Shown here piece after piece: positions 9,298-18,112 of a stretch of DNA of 64,000 nucleotides (positions are counted from its first letter, which is position 1; each line of letters starts with the position of its first letter). The notes under the pieces were generated by a model. That model did no database searches and was not told the origin of the DNA. It saw nothing but the letters and a program-made list of their open reading frames with translations. Both the position numbers and the translations under genes were made by a program. Origin of the DNA: Bacillota bacterium (GTDB taxonomy: Bacteria; Bacillota; Clostridia; Acetivibrionales; DTU013); assembly GCA_023426125.1 (NCBI GenBank), contig JAFABI010000105.1, forward strand, positions 1-64,000, written 5' to 3'.

Positions 9298-9326
9298 ATT
9301 ATATAGTTTGCAGAAGTGGCAGTCAA
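9298..9326 (-). promoter_or_regulatory. Promoter of yesN operon
   Basis: TTGACT (9321-9326), 17-bp spacer, TATAAT (9298-9303), reading leftward and ending 34 bp before the yesN start. Confidence 0.8.
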
Positions 9327-9386
9327 CAAGAAAATCAGGTAATGTTGGTATAACAATACCTTATCTCCTACATAAAAATTAAGAAT

Positions 9387-9415
9387 TTTACTTATAAGGA
9401 TTATCTCGTTATAAT
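9387..9415 (+). promoter_or_regulatory. Promoter of HAD hydrolase gene
   Basis: TTTACT (9387-9392), 17-bp spacer, TATAAT (9410-9415), reading rightward, back to back with the yesN promoter. Confidence 0.75.
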
Positions 9416-9449
9416 AAAAGCCATAAACAACAAACGGAGGTAATCCTAC

Positions 9450-10154
9450 ATGCTGCCAAAAGCCATAATGCTGGATCTGGATGATACCATCCTGTCCTAT
9501 GACGCAGGAAATGAAATTGCCTGGATCAATGTCTGCAATGAATTCTGTAAAAGAAAAAATTTCCCGGATCCCGACCGGATTTTTGAGGCAATCAACGAAT
9601 ACAGAAAATGGTACTGGAGCGACAGGGAGAGGCACCGGATCGGTCGTAACAACATGAACGCCGCAAGAAGAGATATCGTTACGGGAGCATTCGAAAAGCT
9701 GGGGATTGCAAACCGGCAATATGCTTTTGAAATTGCGGACAACTACTCAAAAACACGTCTCGAAAACCTTGAGCTTTTCCCGGAAGCCTTAGAGACCCTG
9801 GAAAAGCTCAAGGAAAGAGACATAAAACTTGCCTTGATTACAAACGGCGATTCTTATACCCAGAGATACAAAATCAATAAGTTCATGCTCGAAGGCTACT
9901 TTGACATCATTCTTGTTGAAGGCGAGCTTGGTTTTGGAAAACCGGACGGCAGAGTCTATGAAAAAGCTCTGGCAGCACTTGCCGTCACTCCGGAAGACGC
10001 CTGGATGGCAGGCGACAACCTGGAATGGGATGTTAAAGCGCCCCAAGAGCTTGGAATCCATGCCATCTGGGTGGATTTTAAAAGACAAGGGCTGCCTGCA
10101 CAGTCTGCTGTAATACCCGATAGAATTATCTTCAGCATCTCCGAGCTGATATAG
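9450..10154 (+). CDS. HAD-superfamily hydrolase, subfamily IA
   Basis: Soluble phosphatase-like protein of 234 residues. All four HAD motifs are visible: DLDDT near residue 10 (nucleophile and acid/base Asp), ITNG near 131, a conserved Lys in GFGKPDGRVYEKAL, and MAGDNLEWDV near 188. The helical cap lies between motifs I and II. The closest familiar group is the YjjG/phosphoglycolate phosphatase-like clade that dephosphorylates nucleotides or sugar phosphates; the substrate cannot be read from sequence. Ribosome site AACGGAGG precedes the ATG. It is monocistronic with its own promoter and is followed directly by an R1 repeat. Confidence 0.9.
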   Translation: MLPKAIMLDLDDTILSYDAGNEIAWINVCNEFCKRKNFPDPDRIFEAINEYRKWYWSDRERHRIGRNNMNAARRDIVTGAFEKLGIANRQYAFEIADNYSKTRLENLELFPEALETLEKLKERDIKLALITNGDSYTQRYKINKFMLEGYFDIILVEGELGFGKPDGRVYEKALAALAVTPEDAWMAGDNLEWDVKAPQELGIHAIWVDFKRQGLPAQSAVIPDRIIFSISELI

Positions 10155-10155
10155 G

Positions 10156-10289
10156 CACTGTAAAAAATAACGGTACATAAATCTGTAGGAGCGCTCATTG
10201 GCCGTCTGTATTTATTGCCATAAACTCTATTTATGCGGACGCGCAATGCGCGCCCCTACACACTACTTTTATCGAAAAATTTTACAGTG
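10156..10289. repeat. R1 repeat, full-length copy
   Basis: Perfect terminal CACTGTAAAA arms (10156-10165 and 10280-10289) flank the CATTGGCCGT block and the CGGACGCGCAATGCGCGCCCC block. It begins just after the HAD gene stop. Confidence 0.8.
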
Positions 10290-10418
10290 TCACCAATTGG
10301 TCTTTAACTAAAATAACATGTTAAGCGTTTTTCCCCTAAGGCACATAAATATCCCTGGATACCGTACAAATTAATTTGCTCACTGGATATGGTCGCAAGC
10401 TTGCAAGCCTGTTTGCAA

Positions 10419-10739
10419 TCACTCGACGACCACTGCAGTGCCGGATGCGGTAACCATAAGCATATTATTGCCCTGGCCCAAAACCTCGTAGTCTATATCA
10501 ACACCGACAATCGCATTTGCCCCCACGCTTTCCGCTCTTTTCACCATTTCCGAGATCGCATTTTGCCTGGCATCAATCAGCTCACCCTCGTAGGAGCCGG
10601 ACCTGCCGCCAAAGAAATTCGAAAGCCCTGCCGCAAAATCCTTAATGAAATCCACACCCGAAATTACCTCGCCAAAAATAATACCTCTGTACTCACGTAC
10701 CTTTTTACCCTCTATGGAGGGAGTTGTTGTTATGATCAT
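10419..10739 (-). CDS. UPF0145 (YbjQ-like) protein
   Basis: Small cytoplasmic protein of 106 residues matching the YbjQ/UPF0145 family, sometimes called heavy-metal-binding domain. Family features visible are the N-terminal TTTPSIEGKKV strand, FGEVISGV, the SGSYEGELIDARQNAISEM segment and GANAIVGVDIDYE. The biochemical function of the family is not established; it forms pentameric rings in known structures. GGAGG precedes the ATG. No operon partner: it lies between two R1 repeats. Confidence 0.85.
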   Translation of the reverse strand: MIITTTPSIEGKKVREYRGIIFGEVISGVDFIKDFAAGLSNFFGGRSGSYEGELIDARQNAISEMVKRAESVGANAIVGVDIDYEVLGQGNNMLMVTASGTAVVVE

Positions 10740-10856
10740 ATTTAAGACCTCCTATGCTTTTATCCTATTATACGTATGGTTTGAGATTTTTACTTCGGAG
10801 CAATGAAAAAATAATTCCGTTTTTTGCGGGATGCCGCTACATTTCCAGAAATCCAG

Positions 10857-10950
10857 TGTAAGGGCGGTCATTGGCCGTCTTTTCCATGACCATAAAAATG
10901 CCTTTGGGAGTGAACCTGTTATACGCGGACGCGCAATGCGCGCCCCTACG
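10857..10950. repeat. R1 repeat, core only
   Basis: Contains GGTCATTGGCCGTC and CGGACGCGCAATGCGCGCCCCTAC but lacks the outer GCTGTAAAA arms. It lies just downstream of the sbcC stop. Confidence 0.7.
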
Positions 10951-10985
10951 CCTAATGGACCGCCCTGCAGCATGGAACCTGTATT

Positions 10986-13900
10986 TCAAGCCTTTTCAAT
11001 CCTCACTCTGCTGCCGTCGCCCTGCATAGAAGGCGGATCGACGATCAGCCTTCTTGCCATCCTGCCTTTCAGTTCAGGTACATGGCTGATCAATCCAATG
11101 ACCCTTTCCTTGCTGCTCAGACGTTCGAGAGAATCGATCACCGTATCCAGAAGCCCTGCATCCAGAGTGCCGAAGCCCTCGTCCAGGAAGAAAAACTCCA
11201 GGGGGCTCTGGCCTTTCAGCTGGATCTGCTCGGAAAGGGCAAGGGCGAGGGAGAGAGAAGTCAGGAAGGTCTCGCCTCCGGAGAGGGAATTGACCATTCT
11301 GTGCACTCCTCCATTGGCGTTGTCCCTGATGATGAACCCTGCATCGGTATCCAATTCGAGGGCATATTTGTACCCGGTGATCGCCCCCAGTGTCTCCGAT
11401 GCTTTCGCTGCCACATACGCAAGCCTTTCTTCTGCGATATAATCAATAAAGCTGTTGTCTTTTCCTCGGTCGGCCCTTAGCAATTTCCCTATGGTGTCCA
11501 GCAGGCCGTATTTTTTGGTAAGCTCCGTATGCCTTCCATTTAATTCAATCCATTTCTCATGCTTGCCTTTGATATGCTTCAAATTGCTTTTTGCCACCTC
11601 GCAGCGGGATACGCACTCCTCTTTAAGAGCGGCCTGCTGTTGAAACCCGCTGCTTATACTGTTCCATTCCTCGTCGGTAATATTCCGGGAATTCAATTTC
11701 TTCAGCAATAGATCCTTTTGAGCCTGAAGATTCGTCCAGGCCCTTTCTTTTTCTTTTATCTCCTCCGCCAATGACTTCCGGGCTTCCTCTGAAAGGATTG
11801 CTTTTTCCACTGCCTCAATACAAGCAAACCCTTTTTCCAGAAGATCGGCATTTAATTTTGCCTCTTCATTATGGTAAGCGTTGGAATAAATATCATGCTG
11901 GTTTTCCAGCGTTGATTTACGGTTCAGCAATTCATTATGCTGCTTTTCAAGAATCTCCAGTTCTTCCCGGTATTGCTTTTCCAGAAGGACATACCCTTCC
12001 AGCTTCTGTCCGATATTCTTTATTTCAGCTTCAATATCCGCATCCCCGACCATTTCCTTTAGTTTCAGAGCTTTGCCGTTTCTCTGCTCCGCCAGGTTTT
12101 TAGCATCCGCTTCCGCTGATATAAGGCTATTCCTCAATGCACTCAATTCTTCTTTGCTTTTTTCAAGCCTCTTTCTCTTTTCTGCGACCGATTCCCTGAT
12201 GCCTGCGGCCTCCTTTTGCAACAGATCGATTTTCCGGTCGTTTTCCATGATTCTGTTTAGCTCGGCGACAGCACTGCCGATTTTGTATTGCTGCAAAAAC
12301 CCGGAATAGCCCTGCTGCTTATTGCCGAATGCACGGTTCTGTTCTGCCAGGACTGTTTCTGCCTGATCCAGATTCGCCGTATTTACCTTCAATTCGGTAT
12401 GCAAACCTTTCTCCGTCAGTCTTTCTTCGGCCAGTTTGTTTTTAAGCATCTGCACCCGGGATTTATATTCCTCCAGCTTTTTCTCCCATGCGTCCAGAGC
12501 TGTAAACCTGGCGGCGTTAAGGTCATCCAGCTCCTCAAGCTCCCTATCCAGTTGGTCCGGTTCAAGGCCGCTCAGATTTTCAGGGAGGCTTGATTTTTGA
12601 TGCTCATATTCCCCTAGCTTCTTTTCCAGATCCTTTTGCACCAGCTCCATCTGATCCGCTGCCGACTTAACCTGCTCTTCGGCAGCCAGTGCCGCCCGTT
12701 CAACCTCTTTCAATGCCTTTTCCGCATTTGCAAGCTGTGTCCTGGCTTCTTTGATCTGAAGCTCAAGTTCCGAAATACTTACAGTATTTTCCCCGGAGGC
12801 CGGGTGGGGATGATGTGCAGAACCGCATACCGGGCAGGGCTCGCCCTCAACCAGGTTCATGGAAAGCAGGTAGGCCGTATTCCTGTCCATTTCCCGGTTT
12901 TTTTGTTCAAGCAGATCCCTGCACCTTTCAAACACCTCCAGTGCCCCGGCTTTCACCTCTTCCAGGTTTTCGGCCACTTGCGCCAGACTTTTGTGTTTCG
13001 ACTGCTGCATTTCCATCCTGGAAATCAAGCTGTCCGCTTCCTCTTTCCTGAATCTCAAAATGTCGGCAGCAGACTTTAATTTGTTCATTTCTTCTCTATC
13101 TTTTTGTATCTCTTCCCTGTTTTCCGGTTTTACGGCCCCATGCTTTTGCATTTCCGCTTCTGCTTCGTCCAGCACGCTTTGTGATGAGGCCAGGTGATTT
13201 TTAACCTCATTTGCTTTTTCCTCAAGCCTGCGTACAATCCCACGCAATTCCTCCGCTTTATTCCGGGATTCTTCCATACTCCTCACGGCAGACTCCACTT
13301 CCATCTCCAGCTTTGAACCTTCCTGAAGCTTCTGCCTGTAGTCCGGCGGAGTTTTTAAGGCTTCTGTATCCAGGTGCAGACGGTCCAGCTTCTGCTCCAA
13401 TGCTTTCAAATCATTTTCTTCCTTCAGGACAATGCCGTTCCTGGAATGAATCTCACTTTTCAGTTTGCCGCTCAAGGTCTGGGAATCCATAAACCTGCTT
13501 TGAATTACCGCCAATTCGGCTTTAATTCCCAGGGCTTCGGAAAATCTTGCGCGCTGTTCCATCAAATCCGGCTGTCTGGCGGCAGCTTCCGTTTTTACGG
13601 CTTCATATTTCTGCCGTATACCGGAAAGTCTCTCGCCAATATCAGGAAGCGAATCCAGGACCACTTTCAGTTGCTTCTCGGTATCTTCAAGCTTTGATGC
13701 CGTTTCTCTGCTTTTATGGATAATATCAAGTGTCCCCTCGGCTTTTATGGCTCCTTCCAGCATTTTCCGCTTTCCAGCGGCCTCCTCCTGGTGCGTCGTC
13801 TGTTCTTTTTCGCGGCCTTCAACAACATCCAGCTCCCTTACCAGCTGCCAGACCTCCCTGGACTCATTATGCCTGGTTTCCAGAAGCTTAAGCTCCCTTT

Positions 13901-14609
13901 CTGCCGCTTCCCTTTCGGAAGCAGCAGTTCCAAATGCTCCCTGCGCCTCCGCCAGAGCATCGGCGGTCGCATCCGAGTACGCCGTCAGTTCGCCTGACAA
14001 AATATCGATTTTGTATTTAAGGGCAGTGATTTTCCTGTTAAGCTTGTCCCACAGATTTTTACCATAGTCGTCAAGATAAAAAATCCGCTCCAGCATGTCC
14101 CGTTTTTTCGCGCTGTCCAGCACGAGGAATTCCTGAAAGCTGTTCTGCGGCAGCACTACCGCACGGGTAAAATCATCATGGCTCAAGCCGATGAGGTCCT
14201 CGATGCTGGCGCTTACCTCCGAAGCTTTGTCGCAGACCGGGATCTCCCCGTCTTCCGTAATCTCGATGAGGCGTGCGACCTTGGGCTCGCAGGAATTATC
14301 CGAGCCTTTTTTTCTCTGATAGGTACGTTCTACCCGGTAGTTTTTCCGGAAGCCGTCTTTCAAAAGCTCAAAAGCAAAGGACACCTTTGCCGTTTCCATG
14401 CCTGTATTAATAATGCCCTGGGTTCCCCGCTCAGCTCTCTTGACCTTGCCGTACAGCGCAAATGTGATGGCGTCAAGCACCGTTGACTTTCCGCTTCCGG
14501 TCGGCCCGAATATACCGAACAGGCCTGTTTCTCCCAGGCTGTTAAAATCTATTTTCTGCCGTTCCCGGAAGCTTTGCAAACCTTCGATTTCCAAAAGTCT
14601 AGGCCTCAT
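10986..14609 (-). CDS. sbcC: SbcC, ATPase subunit of SbcCD nuclease
   Basis: Rad50-like SMC-family ATPase of 1207 residues that pairs with SbcD to cut DNA hairpins and process blocked double-strand ends. Walker A is GPTGSGKST at residues 35-43. Two long coiled coils flank the zinc hook CPVC near residue 590. Near the C-terminus are the signature LSGGETFLTSLSLALAL near 1108 and Walker B FFFLDEGFGTLD near 1139. Length is slightly above the usual 1,000-1,100. The ATG at 14609 has GGAGG eight bases upstream and overlaps the sbcD stop by 11 bp; a GTG nine bases earlier is possible. This nuclease is relevant here because the window is rich in palindromes, its natural substrate. Confidence 0.97.
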   Translation of the reverse strand: MRPRLLEIEGLQSFRERQKIDFNSLGETGLFGIFGPTGSGKSTVLDAITFALYGKVKRAERGTQGIINTGMETAKVSFAFELLKDGFRKNYRVERTYQRKKGSDNSCEPKVARLIEITEDGEIPVCDKASEVSASIEDLIGLSHDDFTRAVVLPQNSFQEFLVLDSAKKRDMLERIFYLDDYGKNLWDKLNRKITALKYKIDILSGELTAYSDATADALAEAQGAFGTAASEREAAERELKLLETRHNESREVWQLVRELDVVEGREKEQTTHQEEAAGKRKMLEGAIKAEGTLDIIHKSRETASKLEDTEKQLKVVLDSLPDIGERLSGIRQKYEAVKTEAAARQPDLMEQRARFSEALGIKAELAVIQSRFMDSQTLSGKLKSEIHSRNGIVLKEENDLKALEQKLDRLHLDTEALKTPPDYRQKLQEGSKLEMEVESAVRSMEESRNKAEELRGIVRRLEEKANEVKNHLASSQSVLDEAEAEMQKHGAVKPENREEIQKDREEMNKLKSAADILRFRKEEADSLISRMEMQQSKHKSLAQVAENLEEVKAGALEVFERCRDLLEQKNREMDRNTAYLLSMNLVEGEPCPVCGSAHHPHPASGENTVSISELELQIKEARTQLANAEKALKEVERAALAAEEQVKSAADQMELVQKDLEKKLGEYEHQKSSLPENLSGLEPDQLDRELEELDDLNAARFTALDAWEKKLEEYKSRVQMLKNKLAEERLTEKGLHTELKVNTANLDQAETVLAEQNRAFGNKQQGYSGFLQQYKIGSAVAELNRIMENDRKIDLLQKEAAGIRESVAEKRKRLEKSKEELSALRNSLISAEADAKNLAEQRNGKALKLKEMVGDADIEAEIKNIGQKLEGYVLLEKQYREELEILEKQHNELLNRKSTLENQHDIYSNAYHNEEAKLNADLLEKGFACIEAVEKAILSEEARKSLAEEIKEKERAWTNLQAQKDLLLKKLNSRNITDEEWNSISSGFQQQAALKEECVSRCEVAKSNLKHIKGKHEKWIELNGRHTELTKKYGLLDTIGKLLRADRGKDNSFIDYIAEERLAYVAAKASETLGAITGYKYALELDTDAGFIIRDNANGGVHRMVNSLSGGETFLTSLSLALALSEQIQLKGQSPLEFFFLDEGFGTLDAGLLDTVIDSLERLSSKERVIGLISHVPELKGRMARRLIVDPPSMQGDGSRVRIEKA

Positions 14610-15861
14610 TTGCTTCACCTCCGGCTATTTCCTCCGGCATCCGGCCATCTTCGTCATTCAAGACCTCCAGGAATGTCTCCAAAAGCTCTTCGGGGATTTC
14701 TGCGCCCATCCGGCTTTTATAGTGGTCCGAAAACAGTTGGTCGATTTTTTTACCTTCTCTGCTGTCCGGGCAGATTGCCGCCGACAATTCCATCTTTAAC
14801 CTGGGTCTGATATTGACAATGCCCGGATGTAAAGTCCTGAGGCGCTTTTGCTCTTCAAGCGCCAGGACCCTGTCGGTAATGATTTCAAGATCAATCCATG
14901 CATTCGGATCCCTGCCCTCTTCACACCATTGAAGCGCCTGGTTTATCCCCTCTGCCGCCGTCCACTTTCTTAAGGGCCTGCCGCAGTCCAGATAGATGGG
15001 CTTTATTTCGGCTTTCCGCCCCGGGACGGCATCAACGATAAATACAGCCTTGCTGTAATCCGCCTCTGAAAAACTGTACGCAAGGGGTGACCCCGAATAA
15101 AGGACAGGGCAGGCCGCACCCTTGATTTCCTGAGGCCGGTGCAAATGGCCAAGTGCGATGAAATGGGCGTTGGCCGGTAAAACGCCAGGATCAACCGTCA
15201 ATGCCCCGCCTACCTGCAAGGTCCTTTCAGACTCCGATTCCCTGCCGCCTCTGAGAAAAATATGGCCTACAGCCAGGTTTACCGTATCGTCCCTGAATTT
15301 CCTGCCCAGCGCTGAAAAAACACTGCCGATCTTTTCGGAATATGCCTTTTGCAGATCCGTCTCATCCGCGTGCCGGGTCAATAGCTCTTCCAGGCGTGAT
15401 TCCGAAGGATAAGGCAGCGTAATTATGACAGCGGAATGCGGACAGCCGGATATGGCTAATTCGAGCCATCCTGACCCGGAATCCACCAGCCGGATGTCCT
15501 CGGTACCGATTTTAAATTCACCGGCATCACTGCCGGGGTATCCCAAAAGGAATATTCCGTTTCGATAAGCCAATGGGCTTGCCGCACACAGCCGTTCCGG
15601 ATTGTCGTGGTTTCCGGCGATTACGATTACGGGCCTCCTGCCTTTATCGTTGAGTCTGTCCATCGCTTCATAAAAAAGCTCCTCGGCTGCGGCGGAGGGA
15701 TTGTAGGTATCAAAGATGTCACCGGCTACCAGAACCAGGTCGATCTTTTGCTCTTCCACCATCCTGCACAGGCAATCGATAAACTCCCTCTGCTCGTCTA
15801 TGCGACTTATATGCTCCAGGCTCCTTCCAAGATGCCAGTCCGATGAATGCAGTATTCTCAT
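14599..15861 (-). CDS. sbcD: SbcD, nuclease subunit of SbcCD
   Basis: Mre11-like metallophosphoesterase of 420 residues. Metal-binding motifs are in order: SDWHLGRSLE, VAGDIFDTYNP, IAGNHDNPERL, VGHIF and ALGHLHRPQ, all within the first 250 residues, followed by the capping domain. It acts as a manganese-dependent exo/endonuclease with SbcC. The gene precedes and overlaps sbcC, forming a two-gene leftward operon from a promoter at 15957-15985. Confidence 0.97.
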   Translation of the reverse strand: MRILHSSDWHLGRSLEHISRIDEQREFIDCLCRMVEEQKIDLVLVAGDIFDTYNPSAAAEELFYEAMDRLNDKGRRPVIVIAGNHDNPERLCAASPLAYRNGIFLLGYPGSDAGEFKIGTEDIRLVDSGSGWLELAISGCPHSAVIITLPYPSESRLEELLTRHADETDLQKAYSEKIGSVFSALGRKFRDDTVNLAVGHIFLRGGRESESERTLQVGGALTVDPGVLPANAHFIALGHLHRPQEIKGAACPVLYSGSPLAYSFSEADYSKAVFIVDAVPGRKAEIKPIYLDCGRPLRKWTAAEGINQALQWCEEGRDPNAWIDLEIITDRVLALEEQKRLRTLHPGIVNIRPRLKMELSAAICPDSREGKKIDQLFSDHYKSRMGAEIPEELLETFLEVLNDEDGRMPEEIAGGEANEA

Positions 15862-15956
15862 GGCAAAAACCCCTTAAATCGTTCATTCCTTCTAATACTT
15901 CTACTTCAATGCTCCGGATTATTCTAACACGGAATCCGAACACGCGTTCTGTTATT

Positions 15957-15985
15957 ATTATAATTTATTGTAGCGTCAAATGCAA
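15957..15985 (-). promoter_or_regulatory. Promoter of sbcDC
   Basis: TTGCAT (15980-15985), 17-bp spacer, TATAAT (15957-15962), reading leftward about 95 bp before sbcD. Confidence 0.65.
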
Positions 15986-16039
15986 TCAAATCTTACATTT
16001 TTATTGATTAAAAAATAAATAAATTACCGTCAGGTTTAC

Positions 16040-17302
16040 TCAAGCAGCTTTAAAATGCCTGTTAAAATATACATATACACTGAGGGCAAACAGCAACACC
16101 CCGGAGCCTATCAGCAAAAGCTCCACCTTCACAATATCCGCTGCCGGTCCGAAGATCACCATACCCAAAGGCATTGCCGTCGTCGAAACGATTTGAAGCA
16201 AGCCGAATACCCGGCCATGCATATCCTTATCCACTCTTTCCTGGAAAAAGACCGTAGCCGGCGTGCTGAAAACGGGAAGCGTTATTCCGGTAACCCCCAT
16301 GATCACCAGGTATATGGGGAAAAAAGCCGTGAATCCCAGTGCGCATGTCAACACGCCAAAGGCAGAACAGGCTAAGGCAATGGTATGGGTCTTGTTTTTA
16401 AAGCCCCCCCAGATTGCGATCAATACGCCGCCTAGAATGGAGCCGGCGCTGAACGCCACTTCGATTGCGGTCAGTCGCCACACCTCGTCTCCGAAGGTTC
16501 TCGCAACCATGAGCGGAGTCAGGTATGCTGCAGGAACAATGAGAAAGAAAAATACCGCATAAAATATGAAAAATGCCTTGATCAAATTGGATTCCAGCAC
16601 ATAGCGCAAGCCTGCCTTCAGATCTTCAATATAACTTGTAGTCTGCGCTTGCGCGGCTTTTGCATGAATGGGCAGTTTTAGTGAAAGCATGATCAGAACC
16701 GCTATTGCCGCCGTAAAAACATCAACAAAGAAAGCGGATTCAATGTTGGATATGCTCAGCAGCAACCCGCTTACCGCCGGAGAAATCAGCAAGATCAAAG
16801 ACTGTATACTGCCGTTGAAGCCATTGACCTTTGTTAATTTTTCCATGGGCACGATTTGAGGTATCATCGCCGTTACCGCAGGAGACTGTATTCCGGAGCC
16901 GATGGAGCGTATCCCTGAAACCAGGAACAAAAGCCACATTTCCCTATAGCCAAAGAAGAAAAACAATGCAAGGATCAGCGTGGATACGGCAGTCAGGACA
17001 TCCGACGCGATTATCAATATCTTACGGTTATATCTGTCCGCCCAGACACCGGCAAAAAAGGAAACGGCAATCATCGGCAGGAAGGTACACAGTGCGGAAA
17101 TGGTCATCATGATCCCGGATTGCGTCGTCAGGGTTATGTACCAGATGATTGCGTACTGTGTCAAAGACGAGCCGAAAATCGAAACCGACTGACCCGCCAG
17201 GAACAACACGATTTTTTTCTGCCAGTCCTTATGCTCTTCATTTGCAGAAACTCCGGCATTGCCAAGGCTGTCGGTATTTCCATTTAAATTCCTATCTTCC
17301 AT
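16040..17302 (-). CDS. MFS efflux transporter (MefA-like MFS_3)
   Basis: Membrane protein of 420 residues with about 12 segments. The first reads KKIVLFLAGQSVSIFGSSLTQYAIIWYIT, typical of macrolide-efflux-like MFS_3 proteins, and the loop after segment two is GVWADRYNRKILII (motif A). A hydrophilic N-terminal tail of about 25 residues precedes segment one. The ATG at 17302 follows GGAGGATTT directly; the open frame extends about 33 codons further but overlaps the upstream gene. It forms an operon with the RHH regulator just upstream (29-bp gap). Substrate unknown. Confidence 0.88.
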   Translation of the reverse strand: MEDRNLNGNTDSLGNAGVSANEEHKDWQKKIVLFLAGQSVSIFGSSLTQYAIIWYITLTTQSGIMMTISALCTFLPMIAVSFFAGVWADRYNRKILIIASDVLTAVSTLILALFFFFGYREMWLLFLVSGIRSIGSGIQSPAVTAMIPQIVPMEKLTKVNGFNGSIQSLILLISPAVSGLLLSISNIESAFFVDVFTAAIAVLIMLSLKLPIHAKAAQAQTTSYIEDLKAGLRYVLESNLIKAFFIFYAVFFFLIVPAAYLTPLMVARTFGDEVWRLTAIEVAFSAGSILGGVLIAIWGGFKNKTHTIALACSAFGVLTCALGFTAFFPIYLVIMGVTGITLPVFSTPATVFFQERVDKDMHGRVFGLLQIVSTTAMPLGMVIFGPAADIVKVELLLIGSGVLLFALSVYVYFNRHFKAA

Positions 17303-17331
17303 AAATCCTCCATAATGAAATATTGTGTGTG

Positions 17332-17712
17332 CTATACCTGTTTCAGGATTACCTTTTTTACTTCCTCCGGAGCCCTGATAATGCCATAGACTTTTACACA
17401 ATCCAGCGTCTCTGCGGCCAATTCCGGCGTAACGTCATTGGTTATTACCAGCATTCCGACAAGCTTGATCTCATATTTTTTCCCTTCGGCCTTCATTCTT
17501 TCGAGTTCTTTTTTGCCGATCCCAATAACACCCATTGCATACAATTTCTCGCTAGTGATCTTTTTGATTTCCGTTGAATGAACCGAAATCTGATTTCTTA
17601 TGGCTGTCCGTATAAAATCCGTCCGGTTGGAATAAAATCCCTGGTCCACCAACAGATCAATCTGCCCCAGGTCAACAGCGCCAAGGTTTATTGTTATCTT
17701 TTCCGTATCCAT
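17332..17712 (-). CDS. Ribbon-helix-helix (CopG-type) regulator
   Basis: A regulator of 126 residues. An N-terminal RHH fold is suggested by the KITINLGAVDLGQIDLLV strand-helix, then SNRTDFIRTAIRNQI near residues 30-45. The C-terminal half (KYEIKLVGMLVITNDVTPELAAETLDCVKVYGIIRAP) is not a NikR ACT domain I can place with confidence but could bind an effector. The start at 17712 is preferred because AAGGAG lies ten bases upstream. As first gene of the operon with an efflux pump and with tandem repeats over its promoter, autorepression and control of the pump are likely (inference). Confidence 0.75.
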   Translation of the reverse strand: MDTEKITINLGAVDLGQIDLLVDQGFYSNRTDFIRTAIRNQISVHSTEIKKITSEKLYAMGVIGIGKKELERMKAEGKKYEIKLVGMLVITNDVTPELAAETLDCVKVYGIIRAPEEVKKVILKQV

Positions 17713-17750
17713 GCAGCAGCATCTCCTTACCATCTATCAATCATCTGCAC

Positions 17751-17806
17751 ACCATCCATATACCATCCATATGGAGTATAATACAATAATCCTTTTGAAA
17801 TGTCAA
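17751..17806 (-). promoter_or_regulatory. Promoter with tandem 11-bp operator repeats
   Basis: Consensus -35 TTGACA (17801-17806), 17-bp spacer, -10 TATTAT (17778-17783), leftward. Two adjacent direct copies of ACCATCCATAT (17751-17761, 17762-17772) cover the start of transcription; a weaker copy lies near 17729. Tandem direct repeats are a usual target layout for RHH repressors. Confidence 0.7.
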
Positions 17807-17822
17807 TAGCACTGCAGAGAAA

Positions 17823-17954
17823 CTTCAATTCGTAATTTGTCTTAATTTGTCATTGCGAGCAGGGCGAAGCAATCTTGCAAACCTTAAAAATGAGATTCCC
17901 ACGTCGCTAAGGCTCCTTGGAATGACAAGATCAATCTCAAATTACGAAATGAAG
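17823..17954. repeat. R2 repeat, full-length copy
   Basis: Terminal arms CTTCAATTCGTAATTTG (17823-17839) and, inverted at 17938-17954, the same with one mismatch. The interior contains the TCATTGCGAG...GCAATCT motif common to R2 copies. About 160 bp of further non-coding sequence follow before the DUF1848 gene end. Confidence 0.75.
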
Positions 17955-18112
17955 CAGAGAAAAAACATGTGAATTCATAGGCATTTATGCGTCTTGAAGA
18001 ATGCTTTAAGCGATCCCGGCAAATAAAAAGATCCTTCTCCGATTTTATTCTAAAGCCCGCAGAAAGACCGGAATTGCTATAGAGAATGAAGCCGGCGATC
18101 TTAACCCATTTG

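Noticed and set aside
10752..10973. Frames encoding GARIARP, AAIGRP or GRAMRAPT-type peptides (also 43842, 55726 upstream, 59718, 59899)
   Set aside because: These are translations of R1 repeats, not genes.
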